64,000 bases of DNA from Asticcacaulis machinosus (GCF_028550435.1 NZ_JAQQKV010000004.1:1-64000), one strand, 5' to 3'; counted from the first letter of the stretch, positions 1 through 9,318 are shown. The notes: generated by a model not told the origin, from the letters alone. Translations and numbers: made by a program.

Positions 1-54
1 CTGCGCCACCGCGTCCTGTTTGAACGCGTCCGAAAACCTATTCCCCGTCTTCAT
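1..54 (-). CDS. IS3-family transposase OrfA, N-terminal fragment (runs off window)
   Basis: Minus-strand reading gives an 18-residue start, MKTGNRFSDAFKQDAVAQ, which resembles the N-terminus of IS3-type OrfA proteins, the helix-turn-helix half of the transposase. A good ribosome binding site (AAGGAGAGC) lies just before the ATG. The rest of the gene lies outside the window. The identification rests on a short stretch, so the family call is probable, not certain. Confidence 0.55.
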   Translation of the reverse strand, partial: MKTGNRFSDAFKQDAVAQ

Positions 55-112
55 CTGTAGCTCTCCTTGCTTCCGTTTTGTAACAAGCAAAGCGTCTACA
101 ATTCTAGGGGCA
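1..112 (-). mobile_element. End of an IS3-like insertion sequence
   Basis: The leader of the OrfA fragment runs to about position 112, where the minus strand begins TGCCCCTAGAATTGTAG. A TG...CA terminus just upstream of orfA fits the left inverted repeat of IS3-group elements. The other end is not in the window, so the terminal repeat cannot be confirmed. Beyond 112 lies a broken gene, consistent with an insertion or rearrangement here. Confidence 0.45.
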
Positions 113-226
113 CCTCAAACGGGCCTATCTTGCTTCAAGGGAAGATGCGATTAAGCCAAAGCGGGCCTCTCACTGATGGACCGCGTTAACGTCGCGCCCA
201 ACATTTAGAGGTGTCAGAGGTTAGGT
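113..226. other. Short spacer between IS end and truncated gene
   Basis: No gene, tRNA or clear hairpin is visible between the IS terminus and the stop codon of the truncated spermidine-synthase-like gene. Confidence 0.4.
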
Positions 227-508
227 TCAGGACTCGTTGATCACAGCGGGCTTGAGCGTCCGGAAAGGGCGCAAACCGTCAGGATATTGTTCAGGCTGTA
301 CATAAGGTGTGCGTGAGGCGATCACATAGCCCCAGTCCCCAAATGCAGGCACAAGCGCATGGTAGGGCGTATTGATGAAACCTGAGGCGTTAAGTGTATT
401 GGCAATACACCAAAATGACTTCGGGGCTAAAGGGGAGGTCGACTGAATGGCGGACAGAGAATTATCGCTCATGGCCTCCCTATATGTGAGGGATACAACA
501 TTGTGCAC
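227..508 (-). pseudogene. C-terminal remnant of a spermidine-synthase-like (SpeE family) protein
   Basis: The 93-residue reading frame carries features of the end of SpeE-like aminopropyltransferases: an STSP motif, then [28 protein letters not shown] and a short tail. Family members are several hundred residues long and put this stretch at the extreme C-terminus, after the SAM-fold catalytic core. The core is absent here: the frame opens with a GTG inside an inverted repeat and shows homology only from about residue 20. It is therefore probably a 5'-truncated, non-functional remnant stranded between an IS end and a palindrome. Confidence 0.6.
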
Positions 509-526
509 CCCTCACATATAGGGAGG
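475..526. repeat. Perfect 18-bp inverted repeat with 16-nt spacer
   Basis: CCTCCCTATATGTGAGGG at 475-492 is exactly repeated in inverse orientation at 509-526. The arms begin with the same CCTCCC/GGGAGG ends as the larger intergenic repeats elsewhere in the window, so this may be a variant member of that family. It overlaps the 5' end of the truncated SpeE-like frame and lies downstream of the DUF3857 gene, where it could act as a transcription end. Confidence 0.7.
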
Positions 527-560
527 TATCCGAAGGCAGGCCATAGCCGGAGATGACGGA

Positions 561-3500
561 TTACGGCTTTAAGCCATATTCAGCAAAGTCCTGATCAATC
601 AGGTGGCTTATTTTACGGGCGGCTATGAGGTCGGTATCGGCTCCGGCCTTATCGCCTTTTTGCAGTTTGGCCAGCCCCCGACCATAGAGCGATTCCGCAA
701 GTTCCGGTTCAAGCTTCAGGGCTTCGTCGTAATCTGCGATGGCGTCATCAAGCTGACCCAGCCGCAGTTTTGTAAACCCGCGGCTGTCAAGGATGCCCAC
801 TGAGTTCGGCAGCAACTCCAGTCCGGTGTTACAGTCTTTCAGGGCGGTTTCCAGTTCGATATTATGGGTGGCCCGGCTCCAGCAGCTCAGATTGAAGGCC
901 CATCCCAGCTTCGGATTATCACGCTTGAGGCGCTCCAGTTCGGCCAGCCCCTGTTCCTTGCGGCCTGTGGTGAGATAAAGATCTGCCAGCATGTCACGCG
1001 AATTAATGTCCTTCGGTGACAGGGTCAGGGCCTGCTCCAGAAGTGGCAAGGCCTTATCGTAAGCCTTATTGTCCATATAAAGCTCGGCCTTGGTAAGTAA
1101 CGGCCAGCTTTCGCCAGGCTCAAGAGCGATTGCCGCATCGGCATCTTCAAGGGCCTTGGTCAGATCGGTTTTCGGCCGGGCCATGGCGCGGCCTGAATAG
1201 CTGTCCGGCGTCGGTTTGAGGGCGATTGCGGCATCGTAAGCGGCCACGGCTTCGATTTTTGACGCATCACAGGCCTTGGCGTCAAGATATTGGCAGTCGG
1301 CTAGAAAATTCGCCAGCTTGGTTTGCAGGTCGGTATCATCCGGATTGGCGGCGATCGCGTCCTGAATGACGGTCTTGGCCTCATCACGGTTCTGTGCCGC
1401 CAGAGCGATGGAGACGCGCAGATCAACCACATCAGACGGCTCCCCGCCCAGATCGGCCAGGGTGTCGGCATCCTGCCGCGCCTTATCCAGATCGCGTTGG
1501 GCAAGATAGGCCCGCGCCCGGTTTTCGAGCGCATATAGATCATTAGGATAGATGGTCAGCGCCTGAGTAAAGGCCTCTACGGCCTTATCGCGGTTATTGA
1601 GTTCCTGCTGGATCAGGCCGATGCCATTATAGATGTTCCACTGTTTCGGGTCCGTTTTAAGGGCCATTTCCAGATCGGTCATGGCAGCGGTAAGGTTGCC
1701 GCGCATCATGAATATGGAGGCCCGTCCCTGTAAGGCGGCAACATGGTTCGGGTCCAGACGCAGCGCCTTGTTCAGCAGGCGCAGGGCTTCGTCGGTCTTG
1801 TCCTGCTGGATATGGATATTGGCCTGTTCAATCAGGTCATCAATGGCGTCTGCATCCTTGCCGCCTGACACAGCAACGGTTGGCTTCGCGGATGTGGATT
1901 TGCGGTAGCTTTTGGGCGCGATCAGCCAGACATCCTTGTTCCACAGCTCCATCAGCAACGGGGCTGCACTTTGCGCGTCCTTATATGAAATTTCCGGCAC
2001 AAGGGCGCGCTTTGACGCCTCAAGTGTCAGAACCCCGTCCTTGAGTGAGACCAGACGCTTAAATTCCGAGCCACCCAGTGTCTTGTCGACCGGGGCGCCT
2101 TCGACCGTGAACCCTTTGCCGCCTTTGGGCAGGATGATTTCCTGACGGGTGCGGTAATAGTAGGGGAAGTTAATAAAATAGGGCGCCAGCTTATGCGGGC
2201 CTTTTTCGCGTTCAACGCCGTAGGCCCAGCCGACGCTCATGATGTCGGTTTCATAGCGCCATGACTGGCCATCCTTGCTTTCGTCCCATGTCATGGCGGC
2301 TGTGCCGTCCATGGTGACCTTGGCCTCTCCCGTGGTTGGGTCGAAGGTGGCGGAAACCTTGCGCGGCTCTATCCAGTCATATTGCTCAGACCAGTAGGCT
2401 TTCAGGGCGTTATCGCGTTCGCCGGTCGGCACCGCCTTAAAGGCGGCGTCAAACTGAACCGCTAAGTCACCACGAAGGATTTTTTCAATGCGGGCGCGGG
2501 CCGGCACATCAAGACCAGAGGACGTATCAAAGCGGATAAACAAATCCTCAGTGGGCTGCTCAGGCGGCAGCATGGGTACGGCTTCCAGTCCGGTCCCTGC
2601 GGTGGTCATTGGCAAGGCCCACCGGACATAAGGTGGTTTCAGGCTGTTCAGGTCACGATCACCCAGACGGGTCCCGTCCATCCAGTATACTTTTCCATCG
2701 ATTTCAGTGCGGACGATGACGTGATCGAACATTTCAATACTGGGCAGGCGTTCATCCAGCCCGTCGCCGCCACCGGAATTAACCGCCGCCGCTTCGGCCT
2801 TGATGCCGAGTTCACGAAGAATGGCCAGAAGCAGCGCGGTCTTGCCTTTGCAATCACCAAAGCGGCGTTGCCAGGTCGCATCGGCATCTGCCGGCACATA
2901 GCCACCCAGGTTCATGCCCAGAAAGACATACCGGACCTGATTTTGCACCAGATTCAGGGCCATGGCGGCCTGCACCTTAGGGTCATTGCTGGCCGCGCGG
3001 ATTTTGGCGATTTCCTTGTGGACGGCGCTGTCTGCGGGCAAGGTTGCGGCTTGTGTGTACAGCGGGGCCAGCAGCGATGAAATCTCGTTCCACGTCTTAA
3101 ACTGCGAAAACTCGACATAGCCCTTAAGGTTGAAACGGACCGGCGCACTGTCCTGAGTTTCGGCCTTAATGATCTTGCTGCGTTCGAGGAAATAGGTTTC
3201 GCTGGCGCCGTTCTTTACAATTTTGCCTTTGAGGTCGTCACTTTGGCGCCATTGAACCGGGGCGGATGCGTCCCAGGTCGCACGAACGCTCTGGCGTGCA
3301 GATGGCACCATGGACAAATTGGTCAGGATAGAGGCGGCGCGCCCGGCAAATACCGGATCGCGTCGTTTAATCGAGGTGCCGACCACAACAATGTCACCGA
3401 CTTGCAGGCCCTCCGGCTGAAGGACGCCGGTCAGATAGCCGTCAAGCATGGCCTTGTCGAGGTTCTGTTCACGGCGCAGGGTCGTGAAGGTTTGCCCCTT

Positions 3501-3881
3501 GGCAAGGACATCTATAACCTGAGGCCCGCGCAGGATATGAACCTTGTTGATCGTGGCGACTTCGGTTGCCGGGTTCCAGGAGATATGAGACTGTGCGAAC
3601 TGCAATCCGACGGTGGTTTGGATACGGACAGCAAACTCAGTGTAATAGGTCGCGCTGCCATCAGCATCAAACTTCAGTTGTATGCTTTGCAGCAGAATTT
3701 GCGCCGGGGCATCGGCATAGGCCGCATCAGGTTTGGCAACCTCTTCCGGCTGGACCCAGGCTTCGGCCGGGGCATAATGGAGCTTTTCATCGGCCTGTGC
3801 CTGTGCGGCAACAAAGGCTGATATCACGGCAGTCATTGCGGGGGCTAAAACAAACTCGCTGATTCTAGGATATCTGATCAT
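561..3881 (-). CDS. Exported DUF3857/transglutaminase-like protein with C-terminal TPR array
   Basis: The 1106-residue product has an N-terminal signal peptide ending near AAQAQA (about residue 30). Residues about 55-260 match the DUF3857 type of beta domain, followed by a transglutaminase-like core. There Cys344 (in RRFGDCKGK), His387 (in FDHVIV) and Asp402 (in YWMDGT) form the expected catalytic triad. From about residue 710 to the end there are repeated TPR helices (for example PNHVAALQGRASIFMMRGN), probably a protein-binding scaffold. Proteins with this order are found in Bacteroidetes and Caulobacterales; their substrate is unknown and could be periplasmic peptides or cross-links. It is transcribed alone, with two palindromes just upstream of its start. 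Confidence 0.85.
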   Translation of the reverse strand: MIRYPRISEFVLAPAMTAVISAFVAAQAQADEKLHYAPAEAWVQPEEVAKPDAAYADAPAQILLQSIQLKFDADGSATYYTEFAVRIQTTVGLQFAQSHISWNPATEVATINKVHILRGPQVIDVLAKGQTFTTLRREQNLDKAMLDGYLTGVLQPEGLQVGDIVVVGTSIKRRDPVFAGRAASILTNLSMVPSARQSVRATWDASAPVQWRQSDDLKGKIVKNGASETYFLERSKIIKAETQDSAPVRFNLKGYVEFSQFKTWNEISSLLAPLYTQAATLPADSAVHKEIAKIRAASNDPKVQAAMALNLVQNQVRYVFLGMNLGGYVPADADATWQRRFGDCKGKTALLLAILRELGIKAEAAAVNSGGGDGLDERLPSIEMFDHVIVRTEIDGKVYWMDGTRLGDRDLNSLKPPYVRWALPMTTAGTGLEAVPMLPPEQPTEDLFIRFDTSSGLDVPARARIEKILRGDLAVQFDAAFKAVPTGERDNALKAYWSEQYDWIEPRKVSATFDPTTGEAKVTMDGTAAMTWDESKDGQSWRYETDIMSVGWAYGVEREKGPHKLAPYFINFPYYYRTRQEIILPKGGKGFTVEGAPVDKTLGGSEFKRLVSLKDGVLTLEASKRALVPEISYKDAQSAAPLLMELWNKDVWLIAPKSYRKSTSAKPTVAVSGGKDADAIDDLIEQANIHIQQDKTDEALRLLNKALRLDPNHVAALQGRASIFMMRGNLTAAMTDLEMALKTDPKQWNIYNGIGLIQQELNNRDKAVEAFTQALTIYPNDLYALENRARAYLAQRDLDKARQDADTLADLGGEPSDVVDLRVSIALAAQNRDEAKTVIQDAIAANPDDTDLQTKLANFLADCQYLDAKACDASKIEAVAAYDAAIALKPTPDSYSGRAMARPKTDLTKALEDADAAIALEPGESWPLLTKAELYMDNKAYDKALPLLEQALTLSPKDINSRDMLADLYLTTGRKEQGLAELERLKRDNPKLGWAFNLSCWSRATHNIELETALKDCNTGLELLPNSVGILDSRGFTKLRLGQLDDAIADYDEALKLEPELAESLYGRGLAKLQKGDKAGADTDLIAARKISHLIDQDFAEYGLKP

Positions 3882-3906
3882 ATTCCCCCCAAAGGTAGCT
3901 TAGCAC

Positions 3907-3945
3907 ACCTAGTTCAACTAGGTATAACAATGGTGTGCATACACC
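3907..3945. promoter_or_regulatory. Two palindromes upstream of the DUF3857/TPR gene
   Basis: ACCTAGTTCAACTAGGT (3907-3923) is a perfect palindrome around one central base, and GGTGTGCATACACC (3932-3945) has perfect 5-bp arms. They lie 25-65 bp before the ATG at 3881 on the minus strand, where an operator would sit. No regulator is encoded next to them, so a binding role is only inferred. Confidence 0.45.
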
Positions 3946-4239
3946 TATAGCGCTATTAAATTCTTAAATTCTCTCGAGGGGTATGATTTTCCTCTGTACA
4001 GAACGGCACCGTCTTTTAAGCACGCCGCACAGTTTCGAAAGGCGCAGGTGCCGCGCCATAACTTCCATTTTGGGAACTCAAACTCTAACTGTAACGGGAA
4101 TGCCCCCTACTTCCGCATTGGGCGCGAAGTCGTCAGAGCTGTAGCTGGAAACGATTTTAAGCCAGCCAGACTTTGAAGTGGCGATCATAGCCTTAACGAC
4201 CGGGCAATAAGTGTCGTACAAGAAAAGCAGGAGTGGGAA
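3946..4239. other. Intergenic region with a possible degraded gene end
   Basis: No intact gene is visible. On the minus strand about 4078-4210 can be read as a stretch ending FAPNAEVGGIPVTVRV and a stop, which looks like the end of a real protein (perhaps a TonB-like C-terminal domain). Its upstream part is lost where it meets the GH39 remnant. This is too short to identify. Confidence 0.3.
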
Positions 4240-4597
4240 ATGGTGACCGCAACACGCCGGGACGTATTTACGTCCACGGCCGCTGCGGGTGTCTGGTGGC
4301 TGGCGAGACCTGATCGCCGCCTTCATGCAGCATCTGACTGAGCGCTACGGCAAGGCGGAGCTGCGCACCTGATATTTCGAGGTGTGGAACGAGCCCAATC
4401 ACAAATCCTTTTTCGAGCGCGGGGATCAGAAGGCCTATCTCGACCTCTACAAGGTGACGTCACAGGTCGTACGCAGCTTCGATGACGGTTGTCGCATTGG
4501 GGGGCCGGCCACGGCTGGGAGCGCCGCACCTAACAATAGCCCGGCAAATTCATCGCCCGGAACCTTGACTGTACCTTCTGTTGATGCAGAAGAATAA
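4240..4597 (+). pseudogene. Decayed Tat-exported GH39 beta-xylosidase
   Basis: A ribosome site (AGGAG) precedes an ATG at 4240 that begins a twin-arginine-like signal, MVTATRRDVFTSTAAAG. About 60 bases later the homology continues in a different frame with a GH39 core: GDLIAAFMQHLTERYG, an in-frame TGA at 4370-4372 where the family has Trp, then YFEVWNEPNHKSFF and RIGGPATAGSAA. The Glu of the NEP motif is the family's acid/base catalyst. GH39 enzymes are about 500 residues; most of the catalytic domain is missing on both sides. The gene has thus suffered an internal deletion with frameshift, a nonsense change and a 3' truncation. Confidence 0.7.
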
Positions 4598-4613
4598 GCA
4601 TTATTAGAAATAA

Positions 4614-7319
4614 CTAAACGGCGGTGGATTTTTGCAGTGAGAGGCGGATCTGTTTTTCCAGTTCGGTCAGGATGAAAACGCCTGCCCCTACGCCAACGAC
4701 TATAACACCATCTATAAACGAGATCGGTTCTGTGCCGAAAATGGGTTGCAGAAACGGTACATAGGTAATTGCAAACTGTGCGATGGTGACAATTACGATA
4801 ACGGTCCAGATCACTTTGGTGCCCTTGATGGCTTTCCAGGTCAAAGATGTCGAGTGAAGGTTGCGGATAAAGAACAGGTTGAAAATTTCCATGACCACCA
4901 GTGCGTTCATGGCCAGGGTCTGAGCCATAGCGAGATTGTAACCGCGGTTATGGGCATAGGCGGTCATGCCAAATATACCGGCACCAAACAGGATCGCAAT
5001 GACAAGGGTTTGCCATACAAGACGCCCGTCCATAATCGCTTCGCCGCGCGGGCGGGGCGGGCGTTTCATGGTCTGATCCTCAGTCGGCTCAAATGCCAGT
5101 GCCAGCCCGAGCGTTATGCCGGTAATCAGGTTAATCCACAGGATCTGTATCGCTGAAATTGGCAGGGCCATACCCAGCATAAGCGCAAGCACCACGCATA
5201 CAGCTTCGCCGGCATTGGTGGGCAGAGTCCACATGATAACCTTGCGGATATTGTCATAGACTGTACGGCCTTCGCGCACGGCGGCGGCAATGGTGGCAAA
5301 GTTGTCATCGGCCAGTACCAGCTTGGCGGCTTCCTTGGCCGCCTCGCTGCCCTTTTGACCCATAGCGATACCGGCGTCTGCGCGCTTCAGGGCGGGCGCA
5401 TCATTCACACCGTCACCGGTCATAGCCACCATCAGGCCGCGCGATTGCAGTGCCATGACCAGTTTGAGTTTATGTTCGGGACTAGTGCGGGCGAAAATAT
5501 CGCAATCTTCAGCGGCGGCCGCAAACGCAGCTTCATCCAGTCGGTCAAGATCGTTGCCTGTCAGTACGCGGGTTGTGTTTTTCAGACCGATGTCCCGTCC
5601 GATGGCGGCAGCCGTCAGAGCGTGATCGCCGGTAATCATCTTGACCCGGATGCCGGCCTCATAACATTCCGCCACGGCGGCGATGGCTTCCGGACGGGGC
5701 GGATCGATCATGCCGGTCAGGCCGATAAGTACCAGTTCGTCTTTCAGATCACTATGGGTCAGCACCGTATAATCAAGGGGTACAATCCGCATGGCAAAGG
5801 CCAGAACCCGTTGGCCGTTCGCCGCCATTTCAGCGCTCATGCGTTCCCAGTAGTCCCGTTGCAAGGACTGTGTGCGGTCATTGCCAGCCTCAAGCGCGCA
5901 CATATCCAGCAGTTGCTCCGGGGCGCCCTTGACGAAAATTGCGGCATGGCCATCGTGGTCGTGATTAAGGGTCGCCATAAACCGGTGGCGGGAATCGAAG
6001 GGTATAGCATCGGTGCGGCGCCATATCTGCCGGGACTCGGTTATATTAATCCCGGCCTTGCCCGATAGGGCCAGCAGGGCCCCTTCCATGGGATCGCCCT
6101 CAACAGTCCATTGGCCGCCGGTTTCATTGAGGTCAGCATCGCTGCACAGGGCCGCAGCCAGAGCCAGTTGACTGATAGTTTTGTGGGCGTCACCTGTGGC
6201 ATCAATATCCTTGGCATCAATCTGGCCATATGGGGCATAGCCTTCGCCGCTGACGGCAGATAGGCCCTGCGATGTCAGGACTGAGGTTACGACCATTTCA
6301 TTGCGGGTCAGGGTGCCGGTCTTGTCCGTACAGATTACGGAAACCGAACCGATGGTCTCAATAGCCGGCAGTTGACGGACTATGGCGTTTCGCCGCGCCA
6401 TAGCCTGTACGCCGACGGCCAGGGTGATAGTCATGACGGCGGGCAGTCCTTCGGGAATGGCGCTGACCGCCAGACTGACCACGATCATGAACAGATGTTC
6501 GAACTCATAGTTCATCACAAAGTAACCGTAGGCCATAAGCAGGACGGCACAGGCCAGCACCAGCAGGGTCAGCCATTTGGAAAATTGCGCCATCTGTTCA
6601 ACCAGAGGCGTCGTCAGGTGGGTGACATTGGATAACATGCCGCTGATACGGCCGATTTCGGTGTGGCTGCCTGTTTCGACCACAAGCCCCTGACCCTGCC
6701 CGGCGGTTATGATAGTGCCGGAGAACAGCATGCCGCGGCGGTCTCCCAGAGGGGCATCTGCGGCTACAGGTTGTATGGTTTTCTCAACCGGCACCGATTC
6801 TCCGGTGAGCACGGCTTCCTGTGCCGACAGGCTGTGGCTGACGATCAGACGCAGATCGGCCGGCACCTTGTCGCCAGCTTCAAGCAGAACAATATCACCG
6901 GGCACCAGAGCCTCGCCATCAACGGTGATCCTGTGTCCATCGCGTATAATGGCGGCCTTTGGGGCCAGCATGGTGCGGATCGCGCTCATGGCCTGGGCGG
7001 CACGGCCCTCCTGAATGAAGCCGATAATGGCATTGGCCAGAACAACCGCCAGAATGACGACCGTATCCAGCCAGTGATCGAGCAGGGCCGTGATCGCAGC
7101 CGCCACCAGCAGCACATAGATCAGGACATTGTGGAAATGCGCCAGAAACCGTAGCCATAAGGGCGTCGGTTTGGCTTCGGGCAATTTGTTGGGCCCGTAA
7201 CGGATAAGGCGTTCAGCCGCGTCTTCCGGCGATAGTCCCGTGCTGCGGCTATCCAGAGCGTGGATGCAGTCATCGGCGCTGAGGTTATGCCATGAGCGGT
7301 TTGGTGTTGCGTCGGTCAT
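4614..7319 (-). CDS. P-type cation-transporting ATPase (P2 type, Ca/Mg-like)
   Basis: The 901-residue membrane protein has the layout of P2-type ATPases: an N-terminal cation-ATPase domain (about 10-75), TM pairs near 65-105 and 250-310, the phosphorylation site CTDKTGTLTRNEM, the KGAPEQLL nucleotide-binding motif, the hinge MTGDGVNDAPAL and six C-terminal helices. The PEGLPA motif in M4 is typical of calcium pumps of the SERCA/PMR1 class, so export of Ca2+ or a similar divalent ion is the best guess. It is transcribed away from a universal stress protein with a 239-bp shared region. In many proteobacteria such an ATPase accompanies Usp, acetate kinase and enoyl reductase genes, suggesting a shared stress regulon. 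Confidence 0.88.
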   Translation of the reverse strand: MTDATPNRSWHNLSADDCIHALDSRSTGLSPEDAAERLIRYGPNKLPEAKPTPLWLRFLAHFHNVLIYVLLVAAAITALLDHWLDTVVILAVVLANAIIGFIQEGRAAQAMSAIRTMLAPKAAIIRDGHRITVDGEALVPGDIVLLEAGDKVPADLRLIVSHSLSAQEAVLTGESVPVEKTIQPVAADAPLGDRRGMLFSGTIITAGQGQGLVVETGSHTEIGRISGMLSNVTHLTTPLVEQMAQFSKWLTLLVLACAVLLMAYGYFVMNYEFEHLFMIVVSLAVSAIPEGLPAVMTITLAVGVQAMARRNAIVRQLPAIETIGSVSVICTDKTGTLTRNEMVVTSVLTSQGLSAVSGEGYAPYGQIDAKDIDATGDAHKTISQLALAAALCSDADLNETGGQWTVEGDPMEGALLALSGKAGINITESRQIWRRTDAIPFDSRHRFMATLNHDHDGHAAIFVKGAPEQLLDMCALEAGNDRTQSLQRDYWERMSAEMAANGQRVLAFAMRIVPLDYTVLTHSDLKDELVLIGLTGMIDPPRPEAIAAVAECYEAGIRVKMITGDHALTAAAIGRDIGLKNTTRVLTGNDLDRLDEAAFAAAAEDCDIFARTSPEHKLKLVMALQSRGLMVAMTGDGVNDAPALKRADAGIAMGQKGSEAAKEAAKLVLADDNFATIAAAVREGRTVYDNIRKVIMWTLPTNAGEAVCVVLALMLGMALPISAIQILWINLITGITLGLALAFEPTEDQTMKRPPRPRGEAIMDGRLVWQTLVIAILFGAGIFGMTAYAHNRGYNLAMAQTLAMNALVVMEIFNLFFIRNLHSTSLTWKAIKGTKVIWTVIVIVTIAQFAITYVPFLQPIFGTEPISFIDGVIVVGVGAGVFILTELEKQIRLSLQKSTAV

Positions 7320-7558
7320 ATGCCCCCCATATCCGGCATTTAAACCGAATTAATGTTGATAAAATATTCGCTTGCAATCAGGTAAAATAATCCGTTTAGT
7401 TGTAACATTCCCGCAATGACATACCAGTAATATTCCTGTGAGAGCCGGATATTTAGCGTGAGCAGGGTCTAATTGTGTGTAATCTGAAACCGTGTGGGTA
7501 CCGGTATCCGGCGGCAGCATGCTCTGAGCCGGTTTTGAGGCAAAGCAATAGGCAAAAT

Positions 7559-8383
7559 ATGACCACATCCAATGAAATTCTTTTGGCCAGCGACTTCACG
7601 CCCCGATCGGATCTGCCACAAAAACAGGCGATGATGTTGGCGCAGGCAATGGGTGCGGCACTGGTGATTGCGCATGTTTTTGATAAACATACCGCAGTTG
7701 AAGCTGAGGCCGGTGAGGTTACCGACTTTCGACGATCCCTTCCTGAGAGCCTTAAGCATTGTGAGGTCATAACCGCACGCGGCCGTGCGCCGCATGAGCT
7801 GGCGCATCTGGCCGAGGCGCGCAGCAGCCGGCTGATTGTCACCGGTGTGGCGCGTCACAACAGTCTGGGCGATGAAATCCTGGGCACCATGGTGGACTAT
7901 CTGGTTCGCAGGGCTCCGGTACCAGTACTGGTGGTCAAGCGCGATGAGCGTCTTTATCAGAACATAGTGGTGGCGACGGATTATTCACCGCCGTCCTTAC
8001 AGGCGCTGCTTATGGCAGCGGAGATGTTCCCGCACGCTTCGTTTACGCTGGTTCATGCCTTTTCCATACCGTTTGAAAGCTGGATATCGTCGGACGAAGC
8101 TCTCGCTGAGTTTCGCAAGATGGCCGAAGATGACATGGAAAAGTTCATGTCCAGTGAGCTTATAACACAAGCGTTGAGATCGCGGCTTCGCACCGTCGTG
8201 GCTCATGGTGAATCCGGCTCTATCGTATCCTTGCAGGTGATCGTCAGTGACGCCGATCTTCTCGTTCTGGCCTCAAACGGACGCAGCGCGCTGTTTCATG
8301 CGGCTATCGGCAGTATATCGGCGGCCCTGCTGGAGCGGGCCAAATGTGATGTTCTGATGGTTCGCGCAGGTAAGCCCAAATGA
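7559..8383 (+). CDS. Tandem universal stress protein (UspA family)
   Basis: Two UspA domains occupy about residues 5-135 and 140-273 of 274. Each ends with a nucleotide-binding signature: GVARHNSLGDEILGTMVDYL in the first and ASNGRSALFHAAIGS in the second. The start at 7559 (MTTSNEILLASDF) is preferred over the upstream frame extension because it gives the canonical beta strand at the very N-terminus. It is the first gene of a four-gene operon, and its stop overlaps the next ATG in an ATGA. Tandem Usp proteins bind ATP and act in stress or hypoxia adaptation; the exact function here is unknown. Confidence 0.85.
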   Translation: MTTSNEILLASDFTPRSDLPQKQAMMLAQAMGAALVIAHVFDKHTAVEAEAGEVTDFRRSLPESLKHCEVITARGRAPHELAHLAEARSSRLIVTGVARHNSLGDEILGTMVDYLVRRAPVPVLVVKRDERLYQNIVVATDYSPPSLQALLMAAEMFPHASFTLVHAFSIPFESWISSDEALAEFRKMAEDDMEKFMSSELITQALRSRLRTVVAHGESGSIVSLQVIVSDADLLVLASNGRSALFHAAIGSISAALLERAKCDVLMVRAGKPK

Positions 8384-9318
8384 GCGGCTTGATCTCAAAC
8401 TATGATGCGATCCTCGAAAAGTGCCGTAATCTGGCGCCGGTAAAAACAGCGATCGTGCATCCGGTCAAATCCAATGTGATAGAGGCCGCGGCGGATGCTG
8501 TAAAGGAAGGTTTGATTGTACCGGTACTTATCGGGCCGAGGAAGCGTATTACGGCTGCTGCGGCAGAGGTGGGGGCCGATATATCCGGCTGGGAACTGAT
8601 CGATGTGGAACACAGCCATGAGGCCGGAGGGAAAGCCGCAGGTTTAGCGGCGTCGGGCAAGGTCGATGCGATTATGAAAGGTGCGTTACATACAGATGAA
8701 CTTCTGGGGGCCATCATCCGTTCTGATGCCGGATTGCGCACCGAACGGCGTATCAGCCATGCCTTTATGATGGAAATCGGCAGTTACCCCAAGCCCTTCA
8801 TTATAACTGACGCGGCGATTAACATCGACCCGGATCTGACTGCCAAGGCCGACATTATCCAGAATGCCATTAATCTGTGGCAGGTGCTGTTCGATGGTGA
8901 CGCCCGCCCAAAGGTGGCCATTCTGGCGGCCGTGGAAACGGTAAACCCTAAGATGCAGGCGACGCTTGACGCGGCAGCGCTGTGCAAGATGGCTGATCGG
9001 GGGCAGATCACGGGGGCTATTATTGACGGGCCTCTGGCCTTTGATAACGCCATAAATCTGGCGGCGGCTAAAGAAAAGGGTATTGTCTCACAGGTGGCCG
9101 GAGCGGCGGATATTCTGCTGGTGCCGGATATCGAGTCCGGCAATATGCTGGCCAAGCAACTGATCTTTCTGGGCGGGGCGGATGCCGCCGGTATTGTGCT
9201 GGGGGCACGGGTGCCGGTTATCCTGACTAGTCGCGCTGATGGTCTGAGGGCGCGGCTGTTGTCATGTGCGCTGGCTGTACTGCTGTCGCACGCACGCAAG
9301 GCCGGACGGCTTAAATGA
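8380..9318 (+). CDS. pta: Phosphate acetyl/butyryltransferase
   Basis: A 312-residue PTA_PTB family enzyme that would interconvert acyl-CoA and acyl phosphate. Visible family features are the N-terminal LAPVKTAIVHPV, the substrate region ALHTDELLGAIIR, FIITDAAINIDPDLTAKADI and the nucleotide-binding LVPDIESGNMLAKQL. Its length is that of the short Ptb/EutD-like forms; the MaoC-like hydratase domain found in the fused proteobacterial relatives is absent. It overlaps usp upstream and acetate kinase downstream by four bases each, so it should be translationally coupled and form the Pta-Ack ATP-generating route. The choice between acetyl and butyryl substrate cannot be made from the sequence. Confidence 0.87.
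   Translation: MSGLISNYDAILEKCRNLAPVKTAIVHPVKSNVIEAAADAVKEGLIVPVLIGPRKRITAAAAEVGADISGWELIDVEHSHEAGGKAAGLAASGKVDAIMKGALHTDELLGAIIRSDAGLRTERRISHAFMMEIGSYPKPFIITDAAINIDPDLTAKADIIQNAINLWQVLFDGDARPKVAILAAVETVNPKMQATLDAAALCKMADRGQITGAIIDGPLAFDNAINLAAAKEKGIVSQVAGAADILLVPDIESGNMLAKQLIFLGGADAAGIVLGARVPVILTSRADGLRARLLSCALAVLLSHARKAGRLK

Noticed and set aside
4078-4326. 82-codon minus-strand frame as a real gene
   Set aside because: Its upstream half is antisense to the GH39 remnant; only the last third looks protein-like, so at most it is a degraded fragment.
7340-7385. FNR/FixK box (TTGAT half-site) in the Usp-ATPase gap
   Set aside because: TTGAT is present but the matching ATCAA half at the right distance is not; one half-site is expected by chance in AT-rich DNA.
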